The notes: generated by a model from the sequence alone, not told the origin. DNA of 64,000 nucleotides from Eubacteriales Family XIII. Incertae Sedis bacterium (GCA_031272365.1 JAISTX010000003.1:1-64000); one strand, 5' to 3'. Shown: positions 43,569 to 52,968, counted from the first letter of the stretch. Translations and numbers: made by a program.

Positions 43569-44876
43569 ATGAACTACGATATCAAGGACATCTCGCTCGC
43601 GCCCTCCGGGGAGCGGAAGATCGCGTGGGTGCGCGACCACATGCCGCTGCTGCGCGCGATGGAGAAGAAGTACGCGGGGCTGCCCGCGAAGGAGAAGCCG
43701 CTCGCCGGCGTGAAGATCAGCCTGTCGGTGCACATGGAGGCGAAGACGGCCTACCTCGTGCGCGTGCTGACGTGGGCGGGGGCGCAGATGCAGGCGATGG
43801 GCTGCAACGTGCTGTCCACGCAGGACGACGTGGCCGCGGCGCTCGCGAAGGGGCGCACGAAGGGGCAGGACGCGAAGGACCACGGCGGGCCGGCCGTAGG
43901 CGGCGTGCCCGTCTTCGCCATCCACGGCGAGAGCGAGAAGAGTTATTTCAAGCATGCGGCGGACTGCCTCTCGCACCGCCCGAACATCATCGTCGACGAC
44001 GGCGGCGACCTGACGCACATGCTGCACGCGGTCAAGCCCGGCCTCGCGAAGGAGATGTGGGGCGGCTGCGAGGAGACGACGACGGGCGTCATCCGGCTGA
44101 AGGCGCTCGAGGCCGAGGGGCTGCTCAAGTTCCCGATGGTCGCGGTGAACGACGCGCGGTGCAAGCACCTGTTCGACAACCGCTACGGCACGGGGCAGAG
44201 CGTGTGGGACAGCATCCTGCGCAACACCAACCTCATCGTCGCGTCGAAGACGGTCGTGGTCGCGGGCTACGGCTGGTGTGGGCGCGGCATCGCGATGCGC
44301 GCGGCGGCGCTCGGGGCAGCCGTCATCGTGACGGAGATCGACGCGGTCAAGGCGATGGAGGCGCGCATGGACGGCTACCAGGTGATGCCGATGGAGCAGG
44401 CCGCGCCGCTCGGGGACATCTTCCTCACGGCGACGGGCTGCAAGGACGTCATCACGCTCGCGCACATGGCGAAGATGAAGGACGGCGCGATCCTCGGCAA
44501 CGCCGGGCATTTCAACGTCGAGATCGACATGGAAGGACTGTCAAAGAAATGCGTTGACAGATATCCGGCCCGCGCGGCGATCGAGACATTCGTGCTGAAA
44601 AACGGCAAGCGCGTGCACGTGGTCGCGGAGGGGCGGCTGCTCAACATCGCGGGCGCGGACGGGCACCCGGCAGAGATCATGGACCTGTCGTTTGCGGTGC
44701 AGTTCCACTCGGTGATGTACGTGATGAAAAACCACGCGAAACTCGAAAACAAGGTCTACGACGTGTCAAACGAAATAGATGACATCGTTTCGCGCACCCG
44801 GCTCGCGGCCTGGGGCGTCAAGATCGACAGGTTGACAAAGGAGCAGGAGAAGTACCTGAGCTCGTGGTCGGTATAG
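43569..44876 (+). CDS. ahcY: Adenosylhomocysteinase (435 aa)
   Basis: Hydrolyses S-adenosylhomocysteine to adenosine and homocysteine in the cytoplasm, using bound NAD, and so relieves product inhibition of methyltransferases. Visible motifs are SVHMEAKTAYLVRVLTWAGAQ (substrate pocket), DDGGDLTHMLH, GGCEETTTGVIRLKALEAEGLLKFPMVAVNDA (catalytic Glu and Asn), the Rossmann motif VVVAGYGWCGRGIAMRAAALGA, and GNAGHFNVEIDM. Length and spacing match the shorter archaeal/Thermotoga-type enzyme, without the 40-residue insertion of the eukaryotic form. AAAGGAAG precedes ATG 43569. It is a single-gene unit, divergent from the giant gene and convergent with the tetritol operon. The window encodes several SAM-dependent enzymes that would use it. 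Confidence 0.95.
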   Translation: MNYDIKDISLAPSGERKIAWVRDHMPLLRAMEKKYAGLPAKEKPLAGVKISLSVHMEAKTAYLVRVLTWAGAQMQAMGCNVLSTQDDVAAALAKGRTKGQDAKDHGGPAVGGVPVFAIHGESEKSYFKHAADCLSHRPNIIVDDGGDLTHMLHAVKPGLAKEMWGGCEETTTGVIRLKALEAEGLLKFPMVAVNDARCKHLFDNRYGTGQSVWDSILRNTNLIVASKTVVVAGYGWCGRGIAMRAAALGAAVIVTEIDAVKAMEARMDGYQVMPMEQAAPLGDIFLTATGCKDVITLAHMAKMKDGAILGNAGHFNVEIDMEGLSKKCVDRYPARAAIETFVLKNGKRVHVVAEGRLLNIAGADGHPAEIMDLSFAVQFHSVMYVMKNHAKLENKVYDVSNEIDDIVSRTRLAAWGVKIDRLTKEQEKYLSSWSV

Positions 44877-44895
44877 AAAGGCGCGCCGCGGCGGG

Positions 44896-45336
44896 TCACC
44901 CGCGCGCGGCGTCGTACTCCTTGTAGCGCGCCACCTTGGGCGCAGAGGGCGAGGCCTCGTCGAAGGAGAGCCCCAGCCAGGTTTTCAATAGCTCCACGGC
45001 GAGCTTCTCGCCGAGCGTGAACGCGCCGAAGCACGCGATGTTGGCGTTGTTGCTGAGCTGCGCGCGCTGCGCGGAGTACACGTCCGCGAGCAGGGCGGCG
45101 TACGCGCCCTTGACCTTGTTGGCCGCGATGCTGACGCCGATGCCGGTGCCGCACACCAGCACGCCGCGGTCGCAGCGCCCGGCGGCGACGTCCTCCGCCA
45201 CGCGGATGGCCGTGTTCGCGTAGATGTCGTCGCTGTGCCCGAAGTCCACGACCTCGTGGCCGAGCTTCCCGCATTCCGCCATCAAAACGGTTTTCAGCGC
45301 GGAGGCGTTCGGGTCCCCGCCAATCGCAATTTTCAT
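44896..45336 (-). CDS. rpiB: RpiB/LacAB-family sugar-phosphate isomerase (146 aa)
   Basis: The chain follows the RpiB fold: MKIAIGGDPNASALK at the start, VVDFGH, GVLVCGTGIGVSIAANKVKG with the active-site cysteine and the phosphate loop, and AQLSNNANIACFGAFTLG with the asparagines that stabilise the open sugar. Classical RpiB interconverts ribose 5-phosphate and ribulose 5-phosphate. In tetritol pathways a close relative isomerises D-erythrulose 4-phosphate to erythrose 4-phosphate, and the neighbours here (erythritol/threitol dehydrogenase and DhaK/DhaL) favour that substrate. It is the last gene of the minus-strand operon. The second residue of the usual HxD loop reads GDPNA rather than SDHAG, a small departure from RpiB. 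Confidence 0.85.
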   Translation of the reverse strand: MKIAIGGDPNASALKTVLMAECGKLGHEVVDFGHSDDIYANTAIRVAEDVAAGRCDRGVLVCGTGIGVSIAANKVKGAYAALLADVYSAQRAQLSNNANIACFGAFTLGEKLAVELLKTWLGLSFDEASPSAPKVARYKEYDAARG

Positions 45337-45354
45337 ATTATATTATTCCTCCTC

Positions 45355-46482
45355 CTATATCGCTTTGATGAATTCGTCTATGTAGCGGATCGCGGCGCCG
45401 GCCGCGATGGCGTCGCTCTTCCATTTGCAGACCTGGACGTAGTCCGCGTTGTCCTCGAACGGGGTCAGGTTCGCGAGCAGCCCCTTGAGCTTGGCCAGGT
45501 GCGCGTCCATGTAGGCGCCGACGTAGCCGCCGAGGATGATGTTGCAGTCGAAGAGCATCCGGGTGTTGTTGACGGCGAGGGCGAGGTGGTACAGGTAGGT
45601 GGTGAAGGTCTTCTCGCACTCGGGGTCCTTCTGCTCGAGCTTCTTGAAGAAGATGTCGAGGTCCTCGTCCTTGCCGAGGCCCTCGGTCAGGCGCAGCGCG
45701 CTGCAGTACGGGTCGACGCAGCCCTTCTGGCCGCAGTAGCATTTCCGGCCGTTCGGGATGATGCGGATGTGGCCGACCTCGCCGCTCCGGGGGCCGTCGC
45801 CGCCGTAGGGCTCGCCGTACAGCCGCACGGAGCCGCCGACGTAGTTGCTCAGGGAGATGTAGAACGCGTCGTCCATCTCCGGGTTGAGCCACGTCTCCGC
45901 GAGGCAGGCCGCGTTCGCGTCCTTGATGAAGGCGCACGTGTAGGGGATGAACCGCTCGAAGTTTTCCACCTTGAGGCCGCAGAAGTTCATCATCGTCATG
46001 CCGTAGAAGATCTCGCGGCCCTGCGTCGTCGTCAGGCCCGGGATGCCGATCCCCACGCCGAGGATCTGGTCGTCCGTGAAGCCGTTCTCCTCGACCTGCG
46101 CCCTCAGCAGCTCGCCGACGTAGCGGTGGTACGACTCCTTCAGCGAGAACAGCCGGTAGACGCGGTTGCGCGAGAGCGTCTCCCCGGCGAGGTTGACGGA
46201 GAGGACGGTGATGTGGTGCTTGGTGATGTCGATGCCGAAGGCGACCTTGGCCGTCTTGTTGATCGAATAACGTATGGCCTTGCGGCCAACCGCGTTGCCG
46301 GACGACCCGCTCTCGATGATGAGGTTCTCGGCCAGCAATTCGTTGATGTTCATCGTGACCGTCGGTAGGCTGAGCCGCAGCCTGTTGACAATCTCCTGCT
46401 TTGACAGGTTCCCTTCTTTGTGGAGGATCGAGTAGATATCGTTCCTGTTTTGTTTTTTTATCTCGACTACGGTGACGGACAT
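45355..46482 (-). CDS. ROK-family transcriptional regulator (375 aa)
   Basis: The N-terminus is a winged helix-turn-helix (IYSILHKEGNLSKQEIVNRLRLSLPTVTMNINELLAENLI), followed by an ROK sugar-kinase-like domain (VAFGIDITKHHITVLSVNLAG, GVGIGIPGLTTTQG). The zinc-binding signature GEVGHIRIIPNGRKCYCGQKGCVDPYC is complete. Such proteins (NagC, Mlc and XylR types) repress sugar operons until an inducer binds. The gene is the eighth of the tetritol operon, eight bases after dhaL, so it probably controls this operon. I chose ATG 46482; an in-frame ATG at 46542 would lie within dhaL. Confidence 0.92.
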   Translation of the reverse strand: MSVTVVEIKKQNRNDIYSILHKEGNLSKQEIVNRLRLSLPTVTMNINELLAENLIIESGSSGNAVGRKAIRYSINKTAKVAFGIDITKHHITVLSVNLAGETLSRNRVYRLFSLKESYHRYVGELLRAQVEENGFTDDQILGVGIGIPGLTTTQGREIFYGMTMMNFCGLKVENFERFIPYTCAFIKDANAACLAETWLNPEMDDAFYISLSNYVGGSVRLYGEPYGGDGPRSGEVGHIRIIPNGRKCYCGQKGCVDPYCSALRLTEGLGKDEDLDIFFKKLEQKDPECEKTFTTYLYHLALAVNNTRMLFDCNIILGGYVGAYMDAHLAKLKGLLANLTPFEDNADYVQVCKWKSDAIAAGAAIRYIDEFIKAI

Positions 46483-46490
46483 GCTCTTTT

Positions 46491-47129
46491 TCAGATCTGT
46501 TTCGCGATCCCTTCCATCATGGACTTCAGCAATAGGTAGCACGAGGTCGCGCCCGCGTCTATGACGCCCCGGGAACGCTCGCCGAGCCGGCTGGAGCGGC
46601 CGAATTTCGCCACGAGGTCCTTCGTGGACTCCTGGCCCTCCTTCGCCGCGAACGTCGCCGCCAGCAGCGCTTCGGCGAAGCCCTTGCCTTCCGCCTCCGC
46701 CTCGGTCAGCGCGTCCACGGCCGGGGCGAGCGTGTCGACCAGCGTCTTGTCGCCGACCTTCGCGTCGACGATCGCCTCCAGGCCCTCCAGCCCCGCGCGC
46801 ATCATCTGCGCGAAAAGCGCGAGGTCTATGGTGTCGTTCCCGTCGCCCGCGTCTGCCATTTCCATGAAGATTGTACCATAAATCGGCCCCATCGAGCCGC
46901 CGATTTCCTCGAGCAGCACCGCGCCCAGCTCGGAGAGCCCGTCCGTGAAGGCGATGTCGCCCGACAGATGCCGCTCGCCGAACAGGCTGAAGCCCTTGTT
47001 CATGTTCATCCCGTGGTCGCCGTCCCCGATCAGCCCGTCGATCTCCCCGAGGTAGTCCTTGTTCTCCTGGATGGTCTCCACCATGCCGCGCAAAATCGGC
47101 GCGCCGTTCTTGTTTTCAAATGCTTGCAT
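46491..47129 (-). CDS. dhaL: Dihydroxyacetone-kinase-type subunit L (212 aa)
   Basis: The nucleotide-binding subunit of a DhaK/DhaL kinase. The metal and ADP site is in IDGLIGDGDHGMNMNKGF, whose three aspartates bind magnesium. GGSMGPIYGTIFMEMA and the late SSRLGERSRGVIDAGATSCYLLLKSM are standard DhaL signatures. With DhaK it forms an enzyme that phosphorylates a short ketose. No DhaM phosphotransferase subunit is encoded nearby, so the energy source might be ATP directly, as in tetrulose kinases, rather than phosphoenolpyruvate. AGGAGG precedes ATG 47129, and the gene lies 17 bases after dhaK. Confidence 0.92.
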   Translation of the reverse strand: MQAFENKNGAPILRGMVETIQENKDYLGEIDGLIGDGDHGMNMNKGFSLFGERHLSGDIAFTDGLSELGAVLLEEIGGSMGPIYGTIFMEMADAGDGNDTIDLALFAQMMRAGLEGLEAIVDAKVGDKTLVDTLAPAVDALTEAEAEGKGFAEALLAATFAAKEGQESTKDLVAKFGRSSRLGERSRGVIDAGATSCYLLLKSMMEGIAKQI

Positions 47130-47146
47130 TTCGGCCTCCTATTGTA

Positions 47147-48142
47147 TTATTTCTGCTTGAAGCCCATGCTGTACGCGGGCATGTCCACGAGCTGCTTCAG
47201 CTCGTCGTCCAATTTCATGATGGTCACGGAGGCCCCCATCATCTCCAGCGACGTGAAGTAGTCGCCTGTGTACGCCTTGTAGACGCGGATCCCTTCCTTC
47301 TCGAGCAGCTTGTAGACCTCGTCGTAGAGCACGTAGAGCTCCATCAGCGGCGTCGCGCCGAGGCCCGACGTGAGCACGACGACCTCGTCGCCGCTCTGGA
47401 AGGGGTAGTCGGGCAGGATGATGTCCAGCATGCGCTTCGCGATCCGGTCCGCCGTCTCGAGCTCGACGACCTCGATGCCCGGCTCGCCGTGGTGGCCGAT
47501 GCCCAGCTCCATGGTGCCGTCCTTGATCTCGAAGTTGGGGTGGCCGACCGCGGGGAGCGTGCAGGGCGACAGCCCGATGCCCACGCTGCGCGTCTGGTCG
47601 ATCGCCTTCTGCGCGGCCGCGACCACTTCGTCCAGCGACGCGCCGAGCGCCGCCTTCGCGCCGCCGACCTTCCACATCAGCACCTCGCCCGCGACGCCGC
47701 GGCGCTTCTCGCGCTCGTCCTTCGGGGCGGAGGCGACGTCGTCGTTCGCCACGACCGTCTTCACCTCGATGCCGTTCTTCGCGGCCTGTCGCACGGCCAT
47801 CTTGACGTTCATGTTGTCGCCGGAGTAGTTGCCGTACAGGCACGCGACGCCCTTGCCCTGGTCCGCCGCCTCGAACGCCTTCTGGAACGCGACGGCCGTC
47901 GGGGACGTGCAGATCTCGCCGACCGCGACCGCGTCGCACAGGTTCTCGCCGATGTAGCCGACGAAGGCCGGCTTGTGGCCAGACCCGCCGCCCGTCACGA
48001 CGCCGACCTTCCCGGGCGGGATGGTCTTCGCCTTGATGACACGCGGGTGGTCCGTGGCCTCCACGATGTCGCCGTGCGTCCGCACGAAGCCCGACAGCAT
48101 CTCCTCAACGATATTGTCCGGATTATTCAATATTCTTTGCAT
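47147..48142 (-). CDS. dhaK: Dihydroxyacetone-kinase-type subunit K, probable tetrulose kinase (331 aa)
   Basis: The ketose-binding subunit. VGVVTGGGSGHKPAFVGYIG and NYSGDNMNVKMA shape the pocket, and GIGHHGEPG contains the histidine that forms a covalent hemiaminal with the substrate carbonyl. Length matches DhaK. In bacteria these proteins phosphorylate dihydroxyacetone or, in polyol operons, D- or L-erythrulose. The adjacent dehydrogenase resembles erythritol/L-threitol dehydrogenase and the operon ends with an RpiB-type isomerase, which together point to erythrulose. The ATG at 48142 has GAGGTGG upstream. Confidence 0.9.
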   Translation of the reverse strand: MQRILNNPDNIVEEMLSGFVRTHGDIVEATDHPRVIKAKTIPPGKVGVVTGGGSGHKPAFVGYIGENLCDAVAVGEICTSPTAVAFQKAFEAADQGKGVACLYGNYSGDNMNVKMAVRQAAKNGIEVKTVVANDDVASAPKDEREKRRGVAGEVLMWKVGGAKAALGASLDEVVAAAQKAIDQTRSVGIGLSPCTLPAVGHPNFEIKDGTMELGIGHHGEPGIEVVELETADRIAKRMLDIILPDYPFQSGDEVVVLTSGLGATPLMELYVLYDEVYKLLEKEGIRVYKAYTGDYFTSLEMMGASVTIMKLDDELKQLVDMPAYSMGFKQK

Positions 48143-48158
48143 CTTCCCACCTCGATTT

Positions 48159-49244
48159 TCACATACCAGGCATCAATACGACTTTGAGCGCGCCGTCCTC
48201 TCCGGTCTTCGCCAAATGGAACGCCTCCAGAAACCCTTCCAGCGGAACCTTATGCGACACGACACCCTCAGTAGGCATTTTACCATTTCCTATCCACTCT
48301 ATGACAGTATCATAGCAAAAAGGGCTGAGGTGCGAGCCAAAAAGATTTAGCTCCTTCCGGTCGCTGATGATGCTCCAGTCGACGCTCGTCAGGTCGCCGA
48401 AGACGCTGAACTCCACGAAGGTCCCCATCTTCCGTATGGCCTCCAGCCCCTGCTGGACGCTCGACGGGTGGCCCGTCGCCTCGATGTACACGTCGCAGCC
48501 GTAGCCGCCCGTCATGTCCTTGATCGCCTTCACGACGTCCGCCTTCCCGGGGTTCATGACCACGTCCGCGCCGAACGCCTTCGCCTTCTCCAGCCGCGCG
48601 TCCACCATGTCCAGCACGACGAAGTTTTTCGGGTTCTTCTGGCGGATGGCGCCGACCATGCCGAGCCCGAGCGTGCCCGCGCCGGACAGCACCACGGTGT
48701 CGACGTTCTGGATGTTCGCGCGGTCCACGCAGTGCCACGAGCACCCGTACGGCTCGATCAGCACCGCCTGCTCGACCGGCATGCCCGGCGGCACTAGGTA
48801 GTTGATCGACTCCCTCGTCAGCTTCACGTACTCGGCCATGCCGCCGTTCACATTATTCTGAAACCCGTACAGGTCGTGCTTCTCGCACATCCAGTGCCGG
48901 CCCGTCCTGCAAAACATGCACTCCCCGCATGGCACGATCTGCTCCGGGCAGATGCGGTCGCCCGGCTTCCAGCCCCCCTTCACCTTCTCGCCGACCTCGA
49001 CCACGGTCCCCACGAACTCGTGCCCCGGGATCATCGGCGCCTTGATGTACGGCGGGCTCCCGTCGCCGCCCCAGAAGCTCGGCGCGCCGGCGAAGGCCTT
49101 CGTGTCGCCCGCGCAGACGCCGCACGCCTCGACCTTCAATATGATCTCGCCCTCCCCGGCGCGGGGCACGGGCACCTCCTCCAGCCGGTAGTCCCCGGGG
49201 GCATAAGCAACCACTGCCTTCATCATTTCCGGTAACTGGCTCAT
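48159..49244 (-). CDS. Zinc-dependent polyol dehydrogenase, erythritol/L-threitol type (361 aa)
   Basis: A medium-chain dehydrogenase. The catalytic zinc ligands are in VEACGVCAGDTKAF and MIPGHEFVGTV. The structural zinc has four cysteines in PCGECMFCRTGRHWMC, and the NAD site is VVLSGAGTLGLGMVGAIRQ. Long stretches (APSFWGGDGSPPYIKAPMIPG, EATGHPSSVQQGLEAIRKMG, SVFGDLTSVDWSIISDRKELN) agree, from memory, with the erythritol/L-threitol dehydrogenase family. It would oxidise a C4 sugar alcohol to erythrulose in the cytoplasm. It lies between the importer genes and the kinase, the expected order for import-then-oxidation. AAGGAGG precedes ATG 49244. Confidence 0.88.
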   Translation of the reverse strand: MSQLPEMMKAVVAYAPGDYRLEEVPVPRAGEGEIILKVEACGVCAGDTKAFAGAPSFWGGDGSPPYIKAPMIPGHEFVGTVVEVGEKVKGGWKPGDRICPEQIVPCGECMFCRTGRHWMCEKHDLYGFQNNVNGGMAEYVKLTRESINYLVPPGMPVEQAVLIEPYGCSWHCVDRANIQNVDTVVLSGAGTLGLGMVGAIRQKNPKNFVVLDMVDARLEKAKAFGADVVMNPGKADVVKAIKDMTGGYGCDVYIEATGHPSSVQQGLEAIRKMGTFVEFSVFGDLTSVDWSIISDRKELNLFGSHLSPFCYDTVIEWIGNGKMPTEGVVSHKVPLEGFLEAFHLAKTGEDGALKVVLMPGM

Positions 49245-49288
49245 ATTTGCCTCCTTGTTTTCTTCAATAACAAACCCACATCTTTCGT

Positions 49289-50245
49289 TTACGCCGCCAA
49301 CCTGCCCTTGTTGTTCGTGATTGCCTGCGAATAGATGGCCGCGAGGATGATCACGCCTTTGATGACCTGCTGCAGGTAGGGCGACACGTTCATCAGGTTC
49401 ATGATGTTGGAGATCATGCCGATGGTGAAGATGCCGACAATCGTCTTGACGGCGTCGCCCTTGCCCCCCGAGAGGCTCGCGCCGCCGATGACAACCATGG
49501 CGATGGCGTCCAGCTCATACCCCTCGCCGAAGACGGGGGAGCCGACGCCCGTGCGCACCGTGCCGAGGATGCCGCCGAGCGAGCACAGGAACCCGGTGAT
49601 GATGTACACGCTGAAGCGGTAGAGGTTGACGCGCAGGCCCGCGAGGCGCACCGCCTCCGCGTTGGACCCGATCGCCTTGATGATGCGGCCGTACGACGTG
49701 AACCGCAAAAGGATCAGCATGATGATGAAGACGAGGATCAGGAACGTCGCCAGCTGCGGGATCCGCGCAACCAGGGTGTTGTTGATCTTGACGAGCTCCG
49801 GCGCGACCACATTGATGGGCCTCCCCCCCGACCATATGTAGGCGAGGCCGCGCGCGATCGTCATCATCGCCAGCGTCACGATGAACGGCGGGAGCGCGCG
49901 GAAGACGATGAAGAACCCGTTCGCCGCGCCCATGCCGATGCCCAGGAGCAGGGCGATCATCAGCGTCGCCGGCAGGCTCATCTCGCCCCGGAGCAACACG
50001 GAGACCGCCACATTCGCCGCCCCGCAGATGGAGCCCACCGAAAGGTCGATATCGCCGGTGAGGATGATCAGAAGCTGGCCGAACGCCAGGATGCCGATGA
50101 TCGTGTTTTGCTTCATCAGGTTCGTGATGTTCTGATAGGTGTAGAAGTTCGAAGTGAGGATGCTGCAAATCACGATCATGATGATGATGACAATATAAAT
50201 GTTGTTTTCTAAAAAGAAATTTGCGATTCTCTTTGCGTTTGTCAC
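49289..50245 (-). CDS. Polyol/sugar ABC transporter permease (318 aa)
   Basis: An RbsC-type permease with about nine membrane helices. The hallmark LTGDIDLSVGSICGAANVA comes early, SNAEAVRLAGLRVNLYRF lies in the coupling loop, and YELDAIAMVVIGGASLSGGKGD is near the end. I chose a GTG start at 50245 because GGATTGGAGACA sits directly upstream and the upstream in-frame sequence overlaps the ATPase gene. It works with the ATPase and binding protein encoded upstream, 20 bases away. Confidence 0.92.
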   Translation of the reverse strand: MTNAKRIANFFLENNIYIVIIIMIVICSILTSNFYTYQNITNLMKQNTIIGILAFGQLLIILTGDIDLSVGSICGAANVAVSVLLRGEMSLPATLMIALLLGIGMGAANGFFIVFRALPPFIVTLAMMTIARGLAYIWSGGRPINVVAPELVKINNTLVARIPQLATFLILVFIIMLILLRFTSYGRIIKAIGSNAEAVRLAGLRVNLYRFSVYIITGFLCSLGGILGTVRTGVGSPVFGEGYELDAIAMVVIGGASLSGGKGDAVKTIVGIFTIGMISNIMNLMNVSPYLQQVIKGVIILAAIYSQAITNNKGRLAA

Positions 50246-50265
50246 TGTCTCCAATCCTCCCTTGC

Positions 50266-51768
50266 CTATGATTTGATACCGGAGGACAACGCCACGATGT
50301 TCTCCTGGTCCACTTCGCCCTTCATGAGCGTCCCTACGACCTGCCCCTTCCCGATCACGAGCACGCGGTCGCACATGCCGATGATCTCCTCGATCTCGGA
50401 GGAGACCATGATGACGGACAGGCCTTCCGAGACCAGCTGGTTGATGATGTTGTATATCTCGACTTTCGCGCCCACGTCCACGCCGCGCGTCGGCTCGTCG
50501 AGGATGGCGATATCCGTGTTTACGAATAATGATTTTGCGATGCTCACCTTCTGCTGGTTGCCGCCGGAGAGCGAGGCGACGAGGCTATGGATGCCGTCGC
50601 ATTTGACCTGAAAGCTCTCCACGCTGTTTTCGACGGAGTCCGACTCCTTTTTCTTGTCGAGGAAAATCGCGTTCTTGCATATGGCGCGCATATCTGACAA
50701 AGTAACGTTTTCCTGAATCGGCATCTGGAGGATGACCCCTTCCTCCTTCCTGTTTTCGGAAAGATAATTGATGCCCTTTTTCATGGCGTCATACGGGCTT
50801 GTTATTTTCGTCTTTTCGCCATGGAGGTATATATCCCCGCTGTCCGGCTTGTCGGCCCCGAAAATCAGGCGCACCGTTTCCGTCTTGCCGCTGCCGAGCA
50901 GGCCCGCGATGCCGAGCACCTCCCCCTTGAAGACCTGGAACGACACGTCGCGGACGACATTGCCGCGGTTCAGGTGCTCCACGCGGAGGACCTCCTCGCC
51001 GATCTCGGTTTTTGCCCGTTGCGGATAGTACGTGTCCACATTGCGGCCGATCATTTCGGAGACCAGCCCGTCGCCGTCCGCCTCGCCGCGGGCGAACGTC
51101 CGCCGGACCTCCCCGTCGCGCAGCACGGTGATCTCGTCCGACAGGCGCAGCACGTCTTCGAGGCGGTGGGAGATGTAGATGATCGTCACGCCCTTCTCCT
51201 TCAGCCGGTCGAGGATCGAGAAAAGCTTCTCCGTCTCCAGCGGGGAAAGCACCGCCGTCGGCTCGTCGAGGATCAGGATGTCGATGTCCTCGCTGAGCGC
51301 CTTCGTGATTTCTATGATCTGCTGGAAGGCGACGCCGAGGTTCCCCGCGATTTCCGTCGGGTTGATCTCAAAGCCGAGGTCGCGGGTCAGCTCCGCCGCC
51401 TTTTGGTTGAGCTTTTTCCAGTTGATCAGCCCGTGTTTTTTCTCGGACAGCTTGGAGATGAAGATGTTCTCGGCCACCGTGCAGTCCAGCGCCAGCGAGA
51501 ACTCCTGGTAGATGACCCCGATGCCCATGCGCTTCATGTCATAGGTGTTCCGGGGCATGACCGGCTTCCCGTGGATGAGGATCTCCCCGCTGTCGCGCAT
51601 GTAAGCGCCGGACAGGATCTTGATCAACGTGGACTTGCCCGCGCCGTTCTCCCCGACGATCGAATGGATCTCCCCCGGCCGGAACCGGATCGATACGTCC
51701 TTCAGGGCGTGCACGCCGCCGAAGCTTTTGTAGATGTTGGTCATTTCGACACTGTAGTTTGTGCCCAT
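50266..51768 (-). CDS. Polyol/sugar ABC transporter ATPase, two-domain (500 aa)
   Basis: An RbsA/MglA-type fused double ATPase. The first domain has GENGAGKSTLIK and ILILDEPTAVLS with a degenerate signature (NLGVAFQQIIEI). The second has GLLGSGKTETV, LSGGNQQKVSIAKSL and IAILDEPTRGVD. Between them lies the usual linker EEVLRVEHLNRGNVVRDVSF. The ATG at 51768 (MGTNYSVEM) follows AAGGGA; upstream in-frame codons are a GC-rich leader without a binding site. It powers the permease gene that follows. Confidence 0.93.
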   Translation of the reverse strand: MGTNYSVEMTNIYKSFGGVHALKDVSIRFRPGEIHSIVGENGAGKSTLIKILSGAYMRDSGEILIHGKPVMPRNTYDMKRMGIGVIYQEFSLALDCTVAENIFISKLSEKKHGLINWKKLNQKAAELTRDLGFEINPTEIAGNLGVAFQQIIEITKALSEDIDILILDEPTAVLSPLETEKLFSILDRLKEKGVTIIYISHRLEDVLRLSDEITVLRDGEVRRTFARGEADGDGLVSEMIGRNVDTYYPQRAKTEIGEEVLRVEHLNRGNVVRDVSFQVFKGEVLGIAGLLGSGKTETVRLIFGADKPDSGDIYLHGEKTKITSPYDAMKKGINYLSENRKEEGVILQMPIQENVTLSDMRAICKNAIFLDKKKESDSVENSVESFQVKCDGIHSLVASLSGGNQQKVSIAKSLFVNTDIAILDEPTRGVDVGAKVEIYNIINQLVSEGLSVIMVSSEIEEIIGMCDRVLVIGKGQVVGTLMKGEVDQENIVALSSGIKS

Positions 51769-51849
51769 GAAATCCCTTCTTTCATCCAGCCCTGCGGCAC
51801 GGCCCCCAGCAAGGGGGCCATGCCGCCGCGGGCTGCGCATTTGCTTTCT

Positions 51850-52908
51850 TTAGAATGTCGCGTTCGGGTCGTAGTAGTTCGCCACGTTGTCCGTCGTGAT
51901 GCAAGCGCTTTCCGTGTAGGTGATATCCGGGAATTCCGTCTCGCCGGCGAAATAGGCCTTCGCCGTATCCCGCGCGAGCTCCGCCTGCTGGATGAAGCTG
52001 TTCAGGCCGGTCGCATACGTCTCGCAGGTCTGGATGAGCTCCAGCGCTTCTTTCTGGGCGTCAGCCGTCGAAGCGATGATGACGTCGTTCTCCATCCCCC
52101 TCTGCTTCAGGAGGTCATAGATCGGCAGCGCCATGACGTCCGCCTCCGAGATGACCAGGTTGAATTCCACGTTCCTCGCGAGGATGTCCTCCATCTGCGA
52201 GATCGACTGGTCCGCAAACCAATCCGTGTACATCTGCGCGACGATTTCGATGTTCACATTGCCATCCGTCTGGAGGCGGCGCTCCGTGATGCCCTCGAGG
52301 CAGCCCTCGCGGCGCAGGACGCAGATGTTGCTCGCCTTTTCGCCCGACACGATGACGGCCTTGATGTCGCCCTTCACCTTGTCCGCCGCCCAGTTGCCGA
52401 CGAGGATGCCGTTCTGGCGGTTGTTCGCCGTGATGGTCGTCAGGAGCTTCGCCTCGTCGCTCAGGACATTGTCAAGGGAGACGACCGGCGTGCCGCTGTC
52501 GACGATTTTGTTGATCGTCGGCGTCATCATCTCCGGATCCGTCGTATTGATGAAAATCAGATCGCACGACTGCGCGTTCAGATCCTCGAGGTCGGCGATC
52601 TGCTTGTTCGGGTCGCCGTTTGCGTCGGTCTTGATGTATTCCCACCCTTCATCCGCGCACAGCTGCGACAGCGTCGCCTCCAGCGTGATCCAGGAATTGT
52701 AGACCAGCACTTCATTGGAATAGCCGATTTTGAACGTGTCCCCATTCTTGGGCGCGACCGGCCCGCCCGCCGATGCCGTAGCAGCCGTCGCCGCCGATGT
52801 GCCCGAGCCGCCGGCCGGCGCCGTCGGTTGCTCCTCGGTGCATGCCGCCATCGTGAACAGAAACAGCGCGGCCAAAACGATACACAACACCTTCTTCATC
52901 TTCTTCAT
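51850..52908 (-). CDS. Polyol/sugar ABC substrate-binding lipoprotein (352 aa)
   Basis: A lipoprotein signal (MKKMKKVLCIVLAALFLFTMAAC) with a lipobox cysteine is followed by a Thr/Pro/Gly/Ala spacer, then an RbsB-type binding fold: FKIGYSNEVLVYNSWITLEATLSQL, DANGDPNKQIADLEDLNAQSCDLIFIN, VSLDNVLSDEAKLLTTITANNRQNGILVGNWAADK and VISEADVMALPIYDLLK. The likely ligand, from the operon, is erythritol, threitol or a related tetritol. AGGAGG is well placed for the ATG at 52908. It shares only the fold, not close sequence, with the binding protein at 8197. Confidence 0.9.
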   Translation of the reverse strand: MKKMKKVLCIVLAALFLFTMAACTEEQPTAPAGGSGTSAATAATASAGGPVAPKNGDTFKIGYSNEVLVYNSWITLEATLSQLCADEGWEYIKTDANGDPNKQIADLEDLNAQSCDLIFINTTDPEMMTPTINKIVDSGTPVVSLDNVLSDEAKLLTTITANNRQNGILVGNWAADKVKGDIKAVIVSGEKASNICVLRREGCLEGITERRLQTDGNVNIEIVAQMYTDWFADQSISQMEDILARNVEFNLVISEADVMALPIYDLLKQRGMENDVIIASTADAQKEALELIQTCETYATGLNSFIQQAELARDTAKAYFAGETEFPDITYTESACITTDNVANYYDPNATF

Positions 52909-52968
52909 TCGCTTCTCCTCCTTTTTCTCTACAACTTACTTTTTCCCTAAATCGCAATAACGATCCGT

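Noticed and set aside
44877-44925. GC-rich hairpin between ahcY and rpiB as an intrinsic terminator.
   Set aside because: The stem is plausible but no T tract follows on either strand, and part of it is the end of the rpiB coding sequence.
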